This document shows positions 43,904-53,759 of a stretch of DNA of 64,000 bases, one piece after another. A program made the position numbers and the translations under genes. The DNA is taken from assembly GCF_003660445.1 (NCBI RefSeq), contig NZ_QZVQ01000008.1, positions 211,864 through 275,863 on the forward strand. The letters are read 5' to 3'. Below the pieces are notes generated by a model that was not told where the DNA came from, did no database searches, and saw only the letters and a list, made by a program, of their open reading frames with translations. The stretch's first letter is position 1. Each line of letters starts with the position of its first letter. The stretch comes from Croceibacterium ferulae (GTDB taxonomy: Bacteria; Pseudomonadota; Alphaproteobacteria; Sphingomonadales; Sphingomonadaceae).

Positions 43904-44050
43904 CTATGGCGCCAGCAGATTGGCCGCACCCATCTGATCGTGGGCTCCGCAAAGCAATGGCAACCGATCCTGCCGAGCGTTCTGCGCCGATGCGGAGACG
44001 GCCAGCATCAATCCCGCGAGCAACGTCAGCCTTCGCAGGTACATGCGCAT
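43904..44050 (-). pseudogene. truncated cyclase-family protein (N-terminal 48 residues)
   Basis: A good GGGAGGG ribosome-binding site precedes MRMYLRRLTLLAGLMLAV, a signal peptide ending SASAQ. Then CGAHDQMGAANLLAP follows before a stop. The motif W/C-G-x-x-D-Q-M-G-A-A-N is the start of exported members of the cyclase (kynurenine formamidase-like) family. Their HxGTHxD metal motif and the remaining 200-plus residues are absent, so the gene is cut off, next to the integrase remnant. Confidence 0.6.
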
Positions 44051-44216
44051 CTTCCCTCCCATCAACGGAAGAAAGAGTAAGGGCCCGCAGGTGAGGCGAT
44101 GATCCGTCTGGCTTCTCACCACTTCGCGAATGGAGATCACAATCCGGCAACTCGGCGAGGGAAGGGAGGGACGGCCCCGGAAGCCTCCGGGCCGGATCCC
44201 GAGCCGCAAGCCGCGG

Positions 44217-44804
44217 CTATATCCCGTTCGGGAAGGGGCCTCGCAACGCGATCTCGACAAGAGGCTTGCGATCGCTTGGCTCCTCCCGTGCGAGCAGATA
44301 GTCGGGGAGCTGGGCACCATCGCCCTGCCGGCCCACGACAAAGGCGGCTTCCAGCCGGACGGTGGGCGACAGACCCAGCTGGACGCTTGCGCGCTCGAAG
44401 TCCAATCCCGTCATCGCATGGGTCATGTAGCCCATTTCCGCGGCTTGCCAAGCGACCATCGCCCAAGCCGCTCCGCTATCGAAACTGTGGCTGTGTGACG
44501 GGGCCGGCCCTTTCCCGACGTCGGGCATCGTGTCCGAAACCACGAACACGAGCGCGGAGGCGGTGCTGGCCCACATGGCATTGAACGGGATCAGCAGCGA
44601 GAGGAAATCGGCCCAGTGATCGTCGTCGCGCATGGCGTACAAGAATGTCCATGGCTGGGCATTGAACGCCGAGGGCGCCCAGCGCCCGGCCTCCAGCATG
44701 GTCAGAAGATCCTCGTGCGGCATCTCGCGACCGTCAAAGGCGCGAGTCGACCAGCGTTTCAGGACGGTGGGACTTACAGGCAGGTCACTGCGGCGCTGGT
44801 GCAT
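44217..44804 (-). CDS. nitroreductase-family FMN oxidoreductase
   Basis: The 195-residue protein begins with the FMN-phosphate region RWSTRAFDGREMPHEDL and AGRWAPSAFNAQPWTFLY. A C-terminal segment AAWAMVAWQAAEMGYMTHAM closes the FMN pocket. The family reduces nitro groups, quinones, enals or semialdehydes with NAD(P)H; RutE of the pyrimidine pathway belongs to it, but the match here is to the broader family. It is divergent from the flavin reductase, and a copy of the cluster palindrome lies between them. Confidence 0.85.
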   Translation of the reverse strand: MHQRRSDLPVSPTVLKRWSTRAFDGREMPHEDLLTMLEAGRWAPSAFNAQPWTFLYAMRDDDHWADFLSLLIPFNAMWASTASALVFVVSDTMPDVGKGPAPSHSHSFDSGAAWAMVAWQAAEMGYMTHAMTGLDFERASVQLGLSPTVRLEAAFVVGRQGDGAQLPDYLLAREEPSDRKPLVEIALRGPFPNGI

Positions 44805-44888
44805 GACGGGTATCCTCCTGGGGAAAAGTGTCTGCGCTCGCGCCTACAAGGGCTTGGCGGATGCTCCAATGCCGATCGTTCCCCCTTT

Positions 44889-44901
44889 TCCGCCATGCGA
44901 A
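44889..44901. promoter_or_regulatory. regulon palindrome, site 1 (degenerate)
   Basis: TCCGCCATGCGAA matches TCCGC-NNN-GCGGA with one mismatch in the right arm. It is 85 bp before the nitroreductase start and 88 bp before the flavin reductase start, in the divergent gap, so it can serve both genes. Confidence 0.5.
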
Positions 44902-44988
44902 TACGGCACACCTGGCACCCTGTTGCTGCCGGCCGGCGGCCCTATGCCCGGAAGCGATCCAAGCACTTCCCGAGGAACACCTGCGATC

Positions 44989-45480
44989 ATGGCTGCCGAA
45001 CCCGTCGATGCGCTTACCTTCCGCCACATCATGGGCCACTACCCGACCGGCGTCTGCGCGATCACCGCGTGTACCGCAGCCGGCATGCCACTGGGTATGA
45101 TCGTGGGCTCCTTCGCCTCGGTCTCGCTCGATCCTGTTCTGGTGGGCTTCTTCCCGGCGCGTAGCTCAAGCACGTGGCCGCAGATAGCGGCGACGGGCCG
45201 GTTTTGCGTCAACGTGCTGGCGGATACGCAGGAGGAGCTTTGCAAGATTCTCGCAAGCAAGTTGCCGGATCGGTTTGCCGGTATCGCGCATGGCAAATCA
45301 CCGGGCGGAGCGCCGCTCCTGGATGGAGCGATCGCCTGGTTCGACTGCAAGCTGCACGACGTAGTGGATGCGGGCGATCACCTGCTGGTGCTGGGGGCGG
45401 TGGAGACGCTGGACACCCATCACGCCGGTAGGCCGCTGTTGTTCCACCAAGGTGAGTTCGTCCGGATGGCGGCGCGCTGA
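44989..45480 (+). CDS. flavin reductase, RutF/HpaC-like
   Basis: The 163-residue protein starts with FRHIMGHYPTGVCAITACTA and has GMIVGSFASVSLDPVLVGFF, FCVNVLADTQEELC and a closing HHAGRPLLFHQGEFVRM. Length and motifs agree with the small FMN reductases of two-component monooxygenases, including RutF, which feeds RutA. The RutA-like enzyme 2.7 kb away is the obvious client. GAGGAA precedes the ATG at 44989; upstream starts would add an atypical leader. Confidence 0.88.
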   Translation: MAAEPVDALTFRHIMGHYPTGVCAITACTAAGMPLGMIVGSFASVSLDPVLVGFFPARSSSTWPQIAATGRFCVNVLADTQEELCKILASKLPDRFAGIAHGKSPGGAPLLDGAIAWFDCKLHDVVDAGDHLLVLGAVETLDTHHAGRPLLFHQGEFVRMAAR

Positions 45481-45589
45481 GGCGCACCTTACCAGGCGCG
45501 AGGATGGCCCGGGCCACAGAGCGCGGGCCTCCGCCGGTCAGCGATCAAGGCGCCCTTGCGGGCGACAATGACGGCGTTTCCCGGACATC

Positions 45590-45602
45590 TCCGCCAAGCG
45601 GA
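45590..45602. promoter_or_regulatory. regulon palindrome, site 2
   Basis: TCCGCCAAGCGGA is a perfect TCCGC-NNN-GCGGA palindrome, 83 bp before the cupin start codon. It fits the spacing seen at the other cluster promoters. Confidence 0.65.
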
Positions 45603-45684
45603 AAGACGGTGGCTGTCGTCTGGTATAGCCGTTCATTCCCCCTACAAGCGCCAGAGTTTCCAATCGTCACTGCAGGAGCATTGC

Positions 45685-46428
45685 ATGAGGCCTCGCATCG
45701 TCAATCTCGACGTGGACCAGATGCCGTGGAAGGCGCTTGGGCCGAGCGGGCTGTACTCGCGCGAGCTGAGCCGGGATCCGGAAACCGGGGCGCGCACAGC
45801 CCTGCAATGGCTTTCGATGGACCGGGGCTACACGCCGCCCGCTACCGCCCATTACCATCACACCTATGAGGAGATCATCGGTGTCTCGGGTCATTTCAGC
45901 TTCGACAGCCGACTGTGGGTGACACCCTATACCTATGTCTTCCACCCGCCGGAAACGGTGCATGGCTTCAAGAGCGCAATTCGGGAGGAATCGACCTTCA
46001 TTTCCCGCGTAGGGCGCGACCTGGATTTCAACTTCGTCGAGCAGCCGATCGCGGACGACCTCTATTCGGTGGCGGAAACGCCTTCCGCGCGAACCGAGTG
46101 CAAGCGCCCCGCGCAGAGCAATCTGGCCGCGCTGGCGCCGGCAACCTTCCTTGGCGCCCCGGCGCGCGCATGCGTGCTGAGCGCCCATCCCCAAAGTGGC
46201 GAGGGATCGGCGCTGGTGGAATTGCCCGCAGGATGGGCGAGCACCAGCGAAGCGCTGCCATGCTACCTCGAACTATTCGTGATGGAGGGCGGCCTGTCCG
46301 TCGACAGCCTCGAACCGGCTTCCGGGCGCGCATATTTCTCGTACCCCCCGAACGATGTGCTCAACTCACTCGCGGCGCCCGGGCGATCACTGATCTATGT
46401 CAATTTCGGCGGGGCCATCGGGCTGTAA
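45685..46428 (+). CDS. cupin-domain protein, possibly a dioxygenase or isomerase
   Basis: The 247-residue protein carries a metal-cupin motif: AHYHHTYEEIIGVSGHFSF (His56, His58 or His59, Glu62/63) and then YVFHPPETVHGFKS for the second motif. A second, weaker cupin half follows (LPCYLELFVMEGGLSVDSL). Such bicupins include dioxygenases and sugar or anthranilate-type enzymes. The reaction here is unknown. An AGGAG site lies before the ATG. Regulon membership suggests a catabolic step in the cluster. Confidence 0.75.
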   Translation: MRPRIVNLDVDQMPWKALGPSGLYSRELSRDPETGARTALQWLSMDRGYTPPATAHYHHTYEEIIGVSGHFSFDSRLWVTPYTYVFHPPETVHGFKSAIREESTFISRVGRDLDFNFVEQPIADDLYSVAETPSARTECKRPAQSNLAALAPATFLGAPARACVLSAHPQSGEGSALVELPAGWASTSEALPCYLELFVMEGGLSVDSLEPASGRAYFSYPPNDVLNSLAAPGRSLIYVNFGGAIGL

Positions 46429-46758
46429 ACGCGACCTGGGCGCTGGTGATCCATGCTCGGGCAGCCAGTCGCCGCTCGGGTGCGGTTCGTCGACTGGCGC
46501 AAGCGTCTGCTGCCAGGCGGGATGGCCGACCACGGGCGAGCCCGACCCCCGGATCAGCTCCGTCAATGACGAAGTGTTCGCTGCGCCGGCTTGCGGGTGA
46601 CCGGGGATTTCCGATCCGGTCAGTTCCGCGATGCGAAGGTACGGTGCCGAGCCGTTTGTGGCTGCACCCGGAAGCGGTAATGGCCGGTGCGCGCACCTGC
46701 GCACCGGGCCTCGCAATGGCCGTCCGCCCGGCGTTCACCAATCGACGAGCCGAGCGGC
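46429..46758 (+). other. 330-bp promoter region before MFS gene
   Basis: No gene is supported here. The region holds one copy of the regulon palindrome at 46625-46637. A peptide run near the 3' end seems to be random. It presumably contains the promoter of the MFS transporter gene. Confidence 0.4.
46625..46637. promoter_or_regulatory. regulon palindrome, site 3 (degenerate)
   Basis: TCCGCGATGCGAA shows the left arm intact and one mismatch in the right arm, the same mismatch as site 1. It lies 122 bp before the MFS start codon. Confidence 0.5.
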
Positions 46759-47991
46759 ATGCAAACCAACAGCGACGTGGATACCAGTTCGTCAGCGGCG
46801 CCAGCAAGGGCCGACAGTGTGGCGCATGCGCTCGCCACCACGACCACGATCCAGATCCTGTCCACGACCACCGCGCTTGTGCTGACCGGGATCGCCCCGC
46901 TTGTTGCACCTGATTTCGGGCTCGACGCCCATTGGGTCGGCTATCAGATCAGCGCCATATACGCCTCCGGCATGTTCGCTTCGGCTTCTGCCGGGACGCT
47001 GATCGCCCGCTACGGGCCGGTGCGGATCGAACAGCTGGCGCTCGTCTGCTATGCGATCGCGCTGGTGATGCTGATCAGCGCGAACCCGTGGATTGCGGCG
47101 ATTGCATCACTCGTGATCGGTATAGGATATGGGGTGCAGAACCCCGCATCCGCGCAGATCTTGGGCAAGGTGACGCCGCGTCACCGGCGATCGCTGATCT
47201 TTTCCATCAAGCAGGCCGGCGTGCCGCTGGGCGGAGTGATAGCCAGCCTGGCCTATCCGGCACTGGCACCCGAAATCGGCTGGCGCTTGGCGCTGGCGCT
47301 GACCGCCATCCCTTGTCTCGCAATGATCGCGGTCCTAGCCCGACATCCTGATCCGCCGGCACCGGACCGGCATGTGCGCGGCAATCTGGTGGCCAACTTC
47401 CTGTCGGAACAGCGGCTGGTGTGGGGGAATCCTTCGCTGCGCGTGCTGGCCATGCTGGGCATGCTCTACTCCTCGCTGCAACTTTCGATCTCCGCCTTCA
47501 CCGTCTCCATGCTGGTCGATCATGGCTGGACACTGGTCGCCGCAGGGTTCGTCGCCGGCGCGGTGCAGGGATGGGGTGCGGTCGGGCGCATCTCTTGGGG
47601 CGCGATTGGTGATCGGCTGGGCGGGTTCCGTGTCCTGTCGCTGATCGGGTTGATCGCTACCGGCTGCATGGTGGCGATCTGGCGGCTCGACGATCTGCCG
47701 GTTGCGCTGCAGGTGTCGGTGCTGTGTCTGTTCGGCTTCTGCATGACCGGATGGAACGGCGTGCTGCTGGCGGAATGCACCCGCCATGTCGGGCCGCAGG
47801 ATTCCGGTCGTGTGATCGGCGGTGTACTGGTCTACACCTTCCTTGGCGTCATGATCGGCCCGGCAGCCCTGGCACTGTTGTACGAGGCATGCGGTGACTA
47901 TGGCACCACTTTCCTGGCAGTCAGCTGGATTGCCGGGCTGGGGGCGCTTCTGGCCGGGCGCATGGCGCGGCGGCGATCCGTCGGCAAATAG
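46759..47991 (+). CDS. MFS transporter (first of two in the cluster)
   Basis: The 410-residue protein has twelve predicted spans. The loop 2-3 signature is ASASAGTLIARYGPVRIEQL. The stretch IGIGYGVQNPASAQILGKVTP precedes HRRSLIFSIKQAGVPLGGVI, which resembles the CynX/NimT-type anion and organic acid group. The ATG at 46759 was chosen since the hydrophobic core starts about 35 residues later. Regulon context suggests import of the aglycone or a breakdown product. Confidence 0.85.
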   Translation: MQTNSDVDTSSSAAPARADSVAHALATTTTIQILSTTTALVLTGIAPLVAPDFGLDAHWVGYQISAIYASGMFASASAGTLIARYGPVRIEQLALVCYAIALVMLISANPWIAAIASLVIGIGYGVQNPASAQILGKVTPRHRRSLIFSIKQAGVPLGGVIASLAYPALAPEIGWRLALALTAIPCLAMIAVLARHPDPPAPDRHVRGNLVANFLSEQRLVWGNPSLRVLAMLGMLYSSLQLSISAFTVSMLVDHGWTLVAAGFVAGAVQGWGAVGRISWGAIGDRLGGFRVLSLIGLIATGCMVAIWRLDDLPVALQVSVLCLFGFCMTGWNGVLLAECTRHVGPQDSGRVIGGVLVYTFLGVMIGPAALALLYEACGDYGTTFLAVSWIAGLGALLAGRMARRRSVGK

Positions 47992-48119
47992 CGGCGGTTA
48001 CCGCGCGCGTTGCCCCGTACGCGATGCGCATCTGTCCCTTATACTAACGCCGGCGCGACGGCTGCCGCGTATCAGGCCGCGCAAGAGACCAACCGGCTCG
48101 CCGGCGATGGCCGGAAACC

Positions 48120-48159
48120 TGCGGGCAGCGCGGCCGTGCACAGGACCGCGCTGCCCGCA
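48120..48159. terminator. strong hairpin between MFS and rutA-like genes
   Basis: A perfect 14-bp stem joins TGCGGGCAGCGCGG (48120-48133) and CCGCGCTGCCCGCA (48146-48159) around a 12-nt loop. It lies between the stops of two converging genes. No T-run follows, but the stem is long enough to suggest bidirectional termination. Confidence 0.55.
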
Positions 48160-48166
48160 TGATGTG

Positions 48167-49246
48167 TCAGGCGATTGCCATCCGGTCTGTCCGGCAGGCC
48201 ATCAGCGGCTGGATCTTCTCTCCGAAGGCAACCAGGCCTTCCTCGAAATCGTCAAAGGTCAGCATGATCCCCTTCGTGCCGGGCACGGCCGCGGCCTCGT
48301 CCAACAGGGCGGCGACCGTGGCATAGGATCCGACGAACGTGCCGATCCCCATGTTGACCGCGCCTTCCGGCAGGTTGATGTGGCGCGCGGTGGAGCCTGC
48401 CCCCGCGTTCTTGTCCGCGGCGCCCTGGTCGCTCATCCATGCCAACGCATCCACATCGGCGCCCGCGCGGTAGCTTTCCCACTTGGCCATCGCGCCCTCG
48501 TCCGTCTCGTCCGAGATCACCATGCACAGGATGTAGGCGCCCACGTCCCTGCCGGTCTTCTCGGTCGCTTCCACCAGCGCGGCGACGGTCGGCGCATGCT
48601 TGGTCGGCCTGTTCAAACCGCCGGCGGTGACGAAGTTGTAATCGCCGTAGTTCGAGACGAATTCCATGCCGCGGGCCGACTGTCCGGCGCCGACAATCTC
48701 GATCGTGCTGCTTGGCCCCGGCAGCAGGTGGCAATCCTCCATCTGGAAGTGCGTGCCCTTGAAGTCGGAGCGACCCTTGGCCCACAGGTCCTGCAGGACC
48801 TGCACATATTCGCTGGCGTAATCGTAGCGATATCCGAAATAGGCATCCCCAGGCCACAGGCCCATCTGCTCATATTCGCCCTTGGCCCAGCCGGTCACGA
48901 TATTGATGCCGAACCGGCCCGGCGCGACGGAGTCGATCGTCACGGCCATGCGGGCGACCAGAGCGGGGGGCAGGGTCAGGATCGCGGTGGAGGCGAATAG
49001 TTTGATCTTGCTGGTGACCGCGGCAAGCGCACTCATCAAGGTGAAGCTTTCCAGGTTGTAGTCCCAGAACTGCGTCTCGCCGCCGAAGCCGCGCAGCTTT
49101 ATCATCGACAGTGCAAAGTCGAAGCCATAGCCCTCAGCGGTCTGCACCAGCTTCTTGTTAAGTTCGAAGCTCGGCTTGTACTGCGGTGCGCTGTTCGAAA
49201 TCAGCCACCCATTGTTGCCGATGGGAATGAATAGTCCGATATCCAT
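48167..49246 (-). CDS. RutA-like LLM-class flavin monooxygenase
   Basis: The 359-residue protein matches E. coli RutA in length and in order of motifs: [72 protein letters not shown], and [16 protein letters not shown]. RutA opens the uracil ring at N3-C4 with an FMN-N5-peroxide or related species and needs reduced FMN from RutF. A related ring amide is the likely substrate here, because rutC and rutD are absent. It follows the TonB receptor gene by 52 bp. Confidence 0.85.
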   Translation of the reverse strand: MDIGLFIPIGNNGWLISNSAPQYKPSFELNKKLVQTAEGYGFDFALSMIKLRGFGGETQFWDYNLESFTLMSALAAVTSKIKLFASTAILTLPPALVARMAVTIDSVAPGRFGINIVTGWAKGEYEQMGLWPGDAYFGYRYDYASEYVQVLQDLWAKGRSDFKGTHFQMEDCHLLPGPSSTIEIVGAGQSARGMEFVSNYGDYNFVTAGGLNRPTKHAPTVAALVEATEKTGRDVGAYILCMVISDETDEGAMAKWESYRAGADVDALAWMSDQGAADKNAGAGSTARHINLPEGAVNMGIGTFVGSYATVAALLDEAAAVPGTKGIMLTFDDFEEGLVAFGEKIQPLMACRTDRMAIA

Positions 49247-49298
49247 GGAAGTCTCCAGGTAGGAACGGCGACCCGTCCGGACCGCCGTTCGGGATAGG

Positions 49299-51629
49299 TC
49301 AGAAGGCGTAGTCGAACCGGACGCCCAGGGTGCGCTTTCCCTCGCCGGAGAAGTACTGCTGGTAGCTGCCTGCAGGGGCGAAGGTGATGACGTGGATGCG
49401 CGACACGAAGTTCTCGTCGAACAGATTGCGGGCATAGACCGACAGCTTCATCGAACCGTCCTCGTTGCCGATCCCGAGATTGGCGTTGACGAGACCATAG
49501 CCGGGCACGATCGAGTTCGGATTGCCCGCCTGTCCGTAGGTGGAGGACCGGTGATAGTAGCTCGCGTTGCTGAACAGGCGCAGGTTGTCACTGATCAGCG
49601 GGTTGTACGCCGCGTTCAACGTCCACGTGGTGTCGGGTGCCTGGATTGAATCGAACCCGTCCACATCCAGCGCTGAGCCCGAACCATAGCGGAAGCACTG
49701 GCCCGGGGCGCGTTGATCGGCCGCTACCACTACCTGGCCGGAATAACACGGGGCCAGGAAGTCCTCGTACTCCGTGGGGGCATAGGAGAGGCTGCCGCCA
49801 AACGAGAGGTCGGCGGCGGGCCGGATTGCCACATCAAGTTCCACGCCCTTGGTCACCAATCCTGGCGCATTGGACAGGACGGACCGGGAAATGCCATCGT
49901 CCCCAAGCTCAATGACAGTGCTTTGGAAGTTCTTGAACTTCTCGTAGAACGCGGTGACGTTCACCGTCATCAGCCGGTCGAACAGTTGCGTGCGGGCGCC
50001 TAGTTCGAAATTGTCGACGCTCTCCGCATCGACCATCCGCAGATTGCCGCCCGACGTGCCGACCGCCGGCGCCTTGTAGCCGCGCGAATAGGTGGCGTAG
50101 AGCATCAGCTCGCTAGTCGGTTCGTAGCGCAGCGTCGCCTTGCCCGACAGGTTGCTCTTCTTCACCGTGCCGTCCGTCGCCGGCGCCGGCGTGCCCAGGA
50201 TGGTGTAGCGGATGTCTTCCGAGGGGAAGTAGCTGCCATATACGTTGTCATGGGTAAAACGCAGGCCGCCGATCGCCGTCAGGCGGTCGCTCAGGTGGAA
50301 GTTCGCTTCTCCGAACAGGGCAAAGCTGCGGATGCGCGCCTCGTAATTGGACATCGCGCCGTTAAAGCTGAAATAGGTGTCCGCCGGATAATCATAGCCG
50401 CGCTTGCCCGCGGAACGCTCGTAGGCGGTCGTTTCTTGTTCCCAGAAGAACGCGCCGACGACGTAATCGAGAAAGCCGCCGACCGGTGAATTCACCCGCA
50501 ATTCCTGCGACAGCTGATGCGCTTTCAGCACGCTGTTGTTGATGTCGTAGAAATCGCTCTGGGTGTAATCCTGGTCGAACCATGATCCCGTGTCGGATTC
50601 GCTGTACGCGGTGACGGAGGTCAGGGTGAAATCGCCCAGGCTCGCCTGGATGTTGGCCTGAATGTCGCGCTGACGCACGAAGACCTCGTCACGCGAATTG
50701 TGCGCGAATTCGGTGTTGTCCGGCCCCAGCTCGATCCCGTATTCGTCCAGCAGGGCGGGAAAATCCATCAGCGAGTGGTTGTTGGGATCGGTCGGCCAGC
50801 CCACGCTGGTATACGGCATCAGCGAACGGAATGTGGCCAGCCCGCCCAGACCGTCATCCTTGTGGTTCTGGATCGCGCCGATCAGGTAGAGCTCCAGATC
50901 CGCGGTCGGCTGCCACAGCAGCTTGGCCCGCACGGCATAGTCGCGGTAGTCGCCGGCGGACGAATTATCGTACAGGTTCGTCAGATAGCCGTCCTGTTGC
51001 TGGTACACGCCGGTCACCCGCGCCGTCAGCGTGTCGGACAGCGGCACGTTCACCGTGTTGTCGATGCGCAGTTCGTTCCGCTCGCCGTAACGCAGGCTGC
51101 CTTCGGTCGAGGCGATGCCCGGCTCGGGCCGGCGGGTGACCACATAGACCACGCCGGCCGAAGCGTTCTTGCCGAACAGCGTGCCCTGCGGCCCCTTCAG
51201 CACCTCCACCCGGTCAACATCGCCGAAGGTGTTGAACCCCAAGTTGCGCGGCTGCCCCTGCACCACATCGTCGATGACCACGCCGACAGCTCGTTCCAGG
51301 CTGTAGTCGAAGCCTTGCGTGCCGATCCCTCTGATCAGGAAGCCGGCGCCCAGCTGCGGATTGTAGGTAAGGCCCGGCACTGCGTACTGGAGTTCGTTGG
51401 GCGACTTGTAGCCTTGCTGCCGCAGCGTCTCGGCCGAAACGGCGGTGATGGACACGGGCACGTCCTGCAGTCTGCTGCTGCGGCGCGTGCCGGTGACGAT
51501 GATATCGCCGCCGGTGCTGACATCTTCGGCGGATGCCGCCGGTTCCGCGGTCGCCATGGTCTGTGCGGCAGCGGTGGTCGAAAGGGCGACGGCACTCGAA
51601 ACGGCGAGTATAGAACCTAGTCTACGCAT
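49299..51629 (-). CDS. TonB-dependent receptor (substrate uptake, catabolic cluster)
   Basis: The 776-residue outer membrane receptor has a signal peptide (ending TTAAAQ) and a TonB-box-like [20 protein letters not shown]. The plug runs through [22 protein letters not shown] and [24 protein letters not shown] 22-strand barrel ends GVRFDYAF with a terminal aromatic residue. This iron-siderophore-like or carbohydrate/aromatic type is abundant in sphingomonads. Its place between the GH3 and RutA-like genes suggests glycoside uptake. No regulon palindrome lies directly upstream, so it may be read from the MFS-GH3 promoter. Confidence 0.93.
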   Translation of the reverse strand: MRRLGSILAVSSAVALSTTAAAQTMATAEPAASAEDVSTGGDIIVTGTRRSSRLQDVPVSITAVSAETLRQQGYKSPNELQYAVPGLTYNPQLGAGFLIRGIGTQGFDYSLERAVGVVIDDVVQGQPRNLGFNTFGDVDRVEVLKGPQGTLFGKNASAGVVYVVTRRPEPGIASTEGSLRYGERNELRIDNTVNVPLSDTLTARVTGVYQQQDGYLTNLYDNSSAGDYRDYAVRAKLLWQPTADLELYLIGAIQNHKDDGLGGLATFRSLMPYTSVGWPTDPNNHSLMDFPALLDEYGIELGPDNTEFAHNSRDEVFVRQRDIQANIQASLGDFTLTSVTAYSESDTGSWFDQDYTQSDFYDINNSVLKAHQLSQELRVNSPVGGFLDYVVGAFFWEQETTAYERSAGKRGYDYPADTYFSFNGAMSNYEARIRSFALFGEANFHLSDRLTAIGGLRFTHDNVYGSYFPSEDIRYTILGTPAPATDGTVKKSNLSGKATLRYEPTSELMLYATYSRGYKAPAVGTSGGNLRMVDAESVDNFELGARTQLFDRLMTVNVTAFYEKFKNFQSTVIELGDDGISRSVLSNAPGLVTKGVELDVAIRPAADLSFGGSLSYAPTEYEDFLAPCYSGQVVVAADQRAPGQCFRYGSGSALDVDGFDSIQAPDTTWTLNAAYNPLISDNLRLFSNASYYHRSSTYGQAGNPNSIVPGYGLVNANLGIGNEDGSMKLSVYARNLFDENFVSRIHVITFAPAGSYQQYFSGEGKRTLGVRFDYAF

Positions 51630-51740
51630 AAGACCCCCATGGTGAGTTGATTGAGCAGGTTGACTGGCTTGTTCTGTTTTCGTCTGCGTCGTGCATCCTG
51701 CGCCATTCTCGTCCGGGTTCGACGATCCTGGCGGGGCTGC

Positions 51741-53759
51741 TTATCTGGTGAACCGGAGGCCGTAGCCCCGGGCATAAAGCGGCCGCTCCGTGTCGGAGGG
51801 GAGATCGGGACGCTGCTGTTCCACCGCCTGGTCGGAAGCCGGCAGCTCGACCGGCAGGCGCCCTTCGGGCGCTGCCCGGCCAGTGACGATGTCGAGGAAG
51901 GCCGCATCCGTGACACCGAAATCGCCAAGAAGGACGTCGGCCATCGGCCGGATTGCCGACAGCACAGCCGGTCGATCGAGATAGACGTTGACCACCACCG
52001 GCACCCCGGCCGCCTTCGCCTGCGCGATGATACGGTAGTCCTGGCTATCAGGCGTGATTGCCAGCGGCCCTTCATGTGCGGAGGCACCGAAAAAGTATGC
52101 GGGATGGGAGGTGAACGGAGCCGCTATCCGGATCAACGCGACCTGCGCCTTTGCCAGATCGTCCACCGGCACGAAGCCCTTTTCCCGAGCAGCCGACGGC
52201 TCCACCCCGTGCAGCCACGCCTTCATGCCCCGCGAATGCGCCAGCGGCAGCAGCGCTGCGCGGTTTTCCAGCAGCACCATGGAGCGCTGCTGCGCTGCCA
52301 TTCCCAACACGAGCGATTCCGGCGCGCCTACCGCCGCGCGCGAGTTCGCAGGATCGAGATAGGCGTTCTCGAACAGACCCAGTTGGAACACTATGGTCAG
52401 CAAGCGCAGGACCGATTGATCGATCCGTTCTTCCGTGACCAGACCTTCCTCCACAATGCCGACGACCACGTCGGTGTCCATTACCCCGCCGAACTGGTCT
52501 TCCCCCGCGGCGATCGCCTTGGCGAAGCGTTCCGGGCCGGAAAGGTGCTCCACCCCCCACGGCATCCCCAGCCTGCTCGTATCGAAAGTGCCGGCCAGGC
52601 AATCGGCGGCGCAGTCGCTGGTGATCAGCCAGTCGCTGATCACCGCACCTGCAAAACCGTACCGGTCGCGCAGCAATCCTTCCAGCAGCTGGCGGTTGAA
52701 GCCGACGGCCACCGGCTCCACCGGCTGTCCGTCGATGGTCAGGCCAGGCGCCGGCACCGAATAGGTCGGCATGACGGCCGCGGCACGGACCTCGAAGGCC
52801 CCCTCGAACGCCCGGACATGCTCCGCCAGCGTCGTTTCGGTAAGGGCCATTTCCTTGCCATACGGGTTGTGGGAATCGAGCCCGTCCACCTGTGCGCCAT
52901 AGCCGATCCAGTGCTTGACGACGGTCGCCACGCCGTCTGGCTGCAGCCCGTCCCGGCTACCCTGATATCCTTCGATAAAGGCGGCCACCATGGGGGAGAC
53001 TGTCGCGGCATCGTCTCCGAAGCTGGCATTCCCGCGAAACCAGCGCGGTTCGGTGAACAGGTCCGCCTGCGGCGACAGCGCCATCCGGATGCCGATGGCC
53101 CGGTATTCGCGCCGGGCGATGTCCGACAGGCTGCGGATCAGATCCAGGTCGCCGATCGCCGCCAGACCCATGGCCTCGGGCCAGCGCGTGAAGCCGGCCG
53201 GCGCCACGCTGACGCCGTTCACCTCCCGCAATGTATTGCGGGTGTCGCTGCTGAAGGTGAGGGGGATGCCCAGCCGCGTGCCCTCCGCTATCTCCTGCGC
53301 CGCATTGTTGAGCTGCGCCATGCGGCCTGCCTCGCCGGTCATGCGGTGGATGAAGAAACGTATCTGGGCCTGCTCGATCGGCGCGCGCATGCCTTCGACA
53401 TCCCAGTCGCCGCGAAAGCTGCCATCCGCGGTCGGCGGGGTACCGTGCATCATCAGCCCGGCTTTTTCACGCAAGGTCATGCGGGCCAGCAGGTCCCGGG
53501 CCCGATCATCGGGAGCGAGGCGCCAATCCTCGTACGGGGTCAGCGCACCATCGCCGGACAGATCGTGGAACCGCAGTCCGTCCACCGTAATCACCGGCTT
53601 GCTGCGAGCCCCGATCTCCGGTTGTTCGGGCGGGCCGGCGTTCGCAGTCGTGGACAGCGCGGCGGCGGCGAGCAGGAGGCGGCGCAGCGCGCGTGGTCGC
53701 CGCGGCGTCTGTCCGACAGTATCGGCCCTCGAAGGCCCTTCGATGCGGTGCGAGATCAT
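51741..53759 (-). CDS. glycoside hydrolase family 3 beta-glucosidase, exported
   Basis: The 672-residue enzyme has a signal peptide (RALRRLLLAAAALSTTANA). The GH3 N-terminal barrel contains KHWIGYG (residues 282-288) and the nucleophile Asp376 in GAVISDWLIT. A C-terminal sandwich ends VTGRAAPEGRLPVELP. GH3 exo-enzymes remove terminal beta-glucosyl residues with retention. It probably works in the periplasm. The start overlaps the second MFS stop (ATGA), and the TonB receptor follows downstream. Confidence 0.92.
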   Translation of the reverse strand: MISHRIEGPSRADTVGQTPRRPRALRRLLLAAAALSTTANAGPPEQPEIGARSKPVITVDGLRFHDLSGDGALTPYEDWRLAPDDRARDLLARMTLREKAGLMMHGTPPTADGSFRGDWDVEGMRAPIEQAQIRFFIHRMTGEAGRMAQLNNAAQEIAEGTRLGIPLTFSSDTRNTLREVNGVSVAPAGFTRWPEAMGLAAIGDLDLIRSLSDIARREYRAIGIRMALSPQADLFTEPRWFRGNASFGDDAATVSPMVAAFIEGYQGSRDGLQPDGVATVVKHWIGYGAQVDGLDSHNPYGKEMALTETTLAEHVRAFEGAFEVRAAAVMPTYSVPAPGLTIDGQPVEPVAVGFNRQLLEGLLRDRYGFAGAVISDWLITSDCAADCLAGTFDTSRLGMPWGVEHLSGPERFAKAIAAGEDQFGGVMDTDVVVGIVEEGLVTEERIDQSVLRLLTIVFQLGLFENAYLDPANSRAAVGAPESLVLGMAAQQRSMVLLENRAALLPLAHSRGMKAWLHGVEPSAAREKGFVPVDDLAKAQVALIRIAAPFTSHPAYFFGASAHEGPLAITPDSQDYRIIAQAKAAGVPVVVNVYLDRPAVLSAIRPMADVLLGDFGVTDAAFLDIVTGRAAPEGRLPVELPASDQAVEQQRPDLPSDTERPLYARGYGLRFTR

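Noticed and set aside
44217..49246. A complete canonical rut (uracil degradation) operon
   Set aside because: Only RutA-like, RutF-like, a broad nitroreductase and, further away, a RutB-type hydrolase are present. rutC, rutD and a uracil permease are missing, and gene order and regulator differ.
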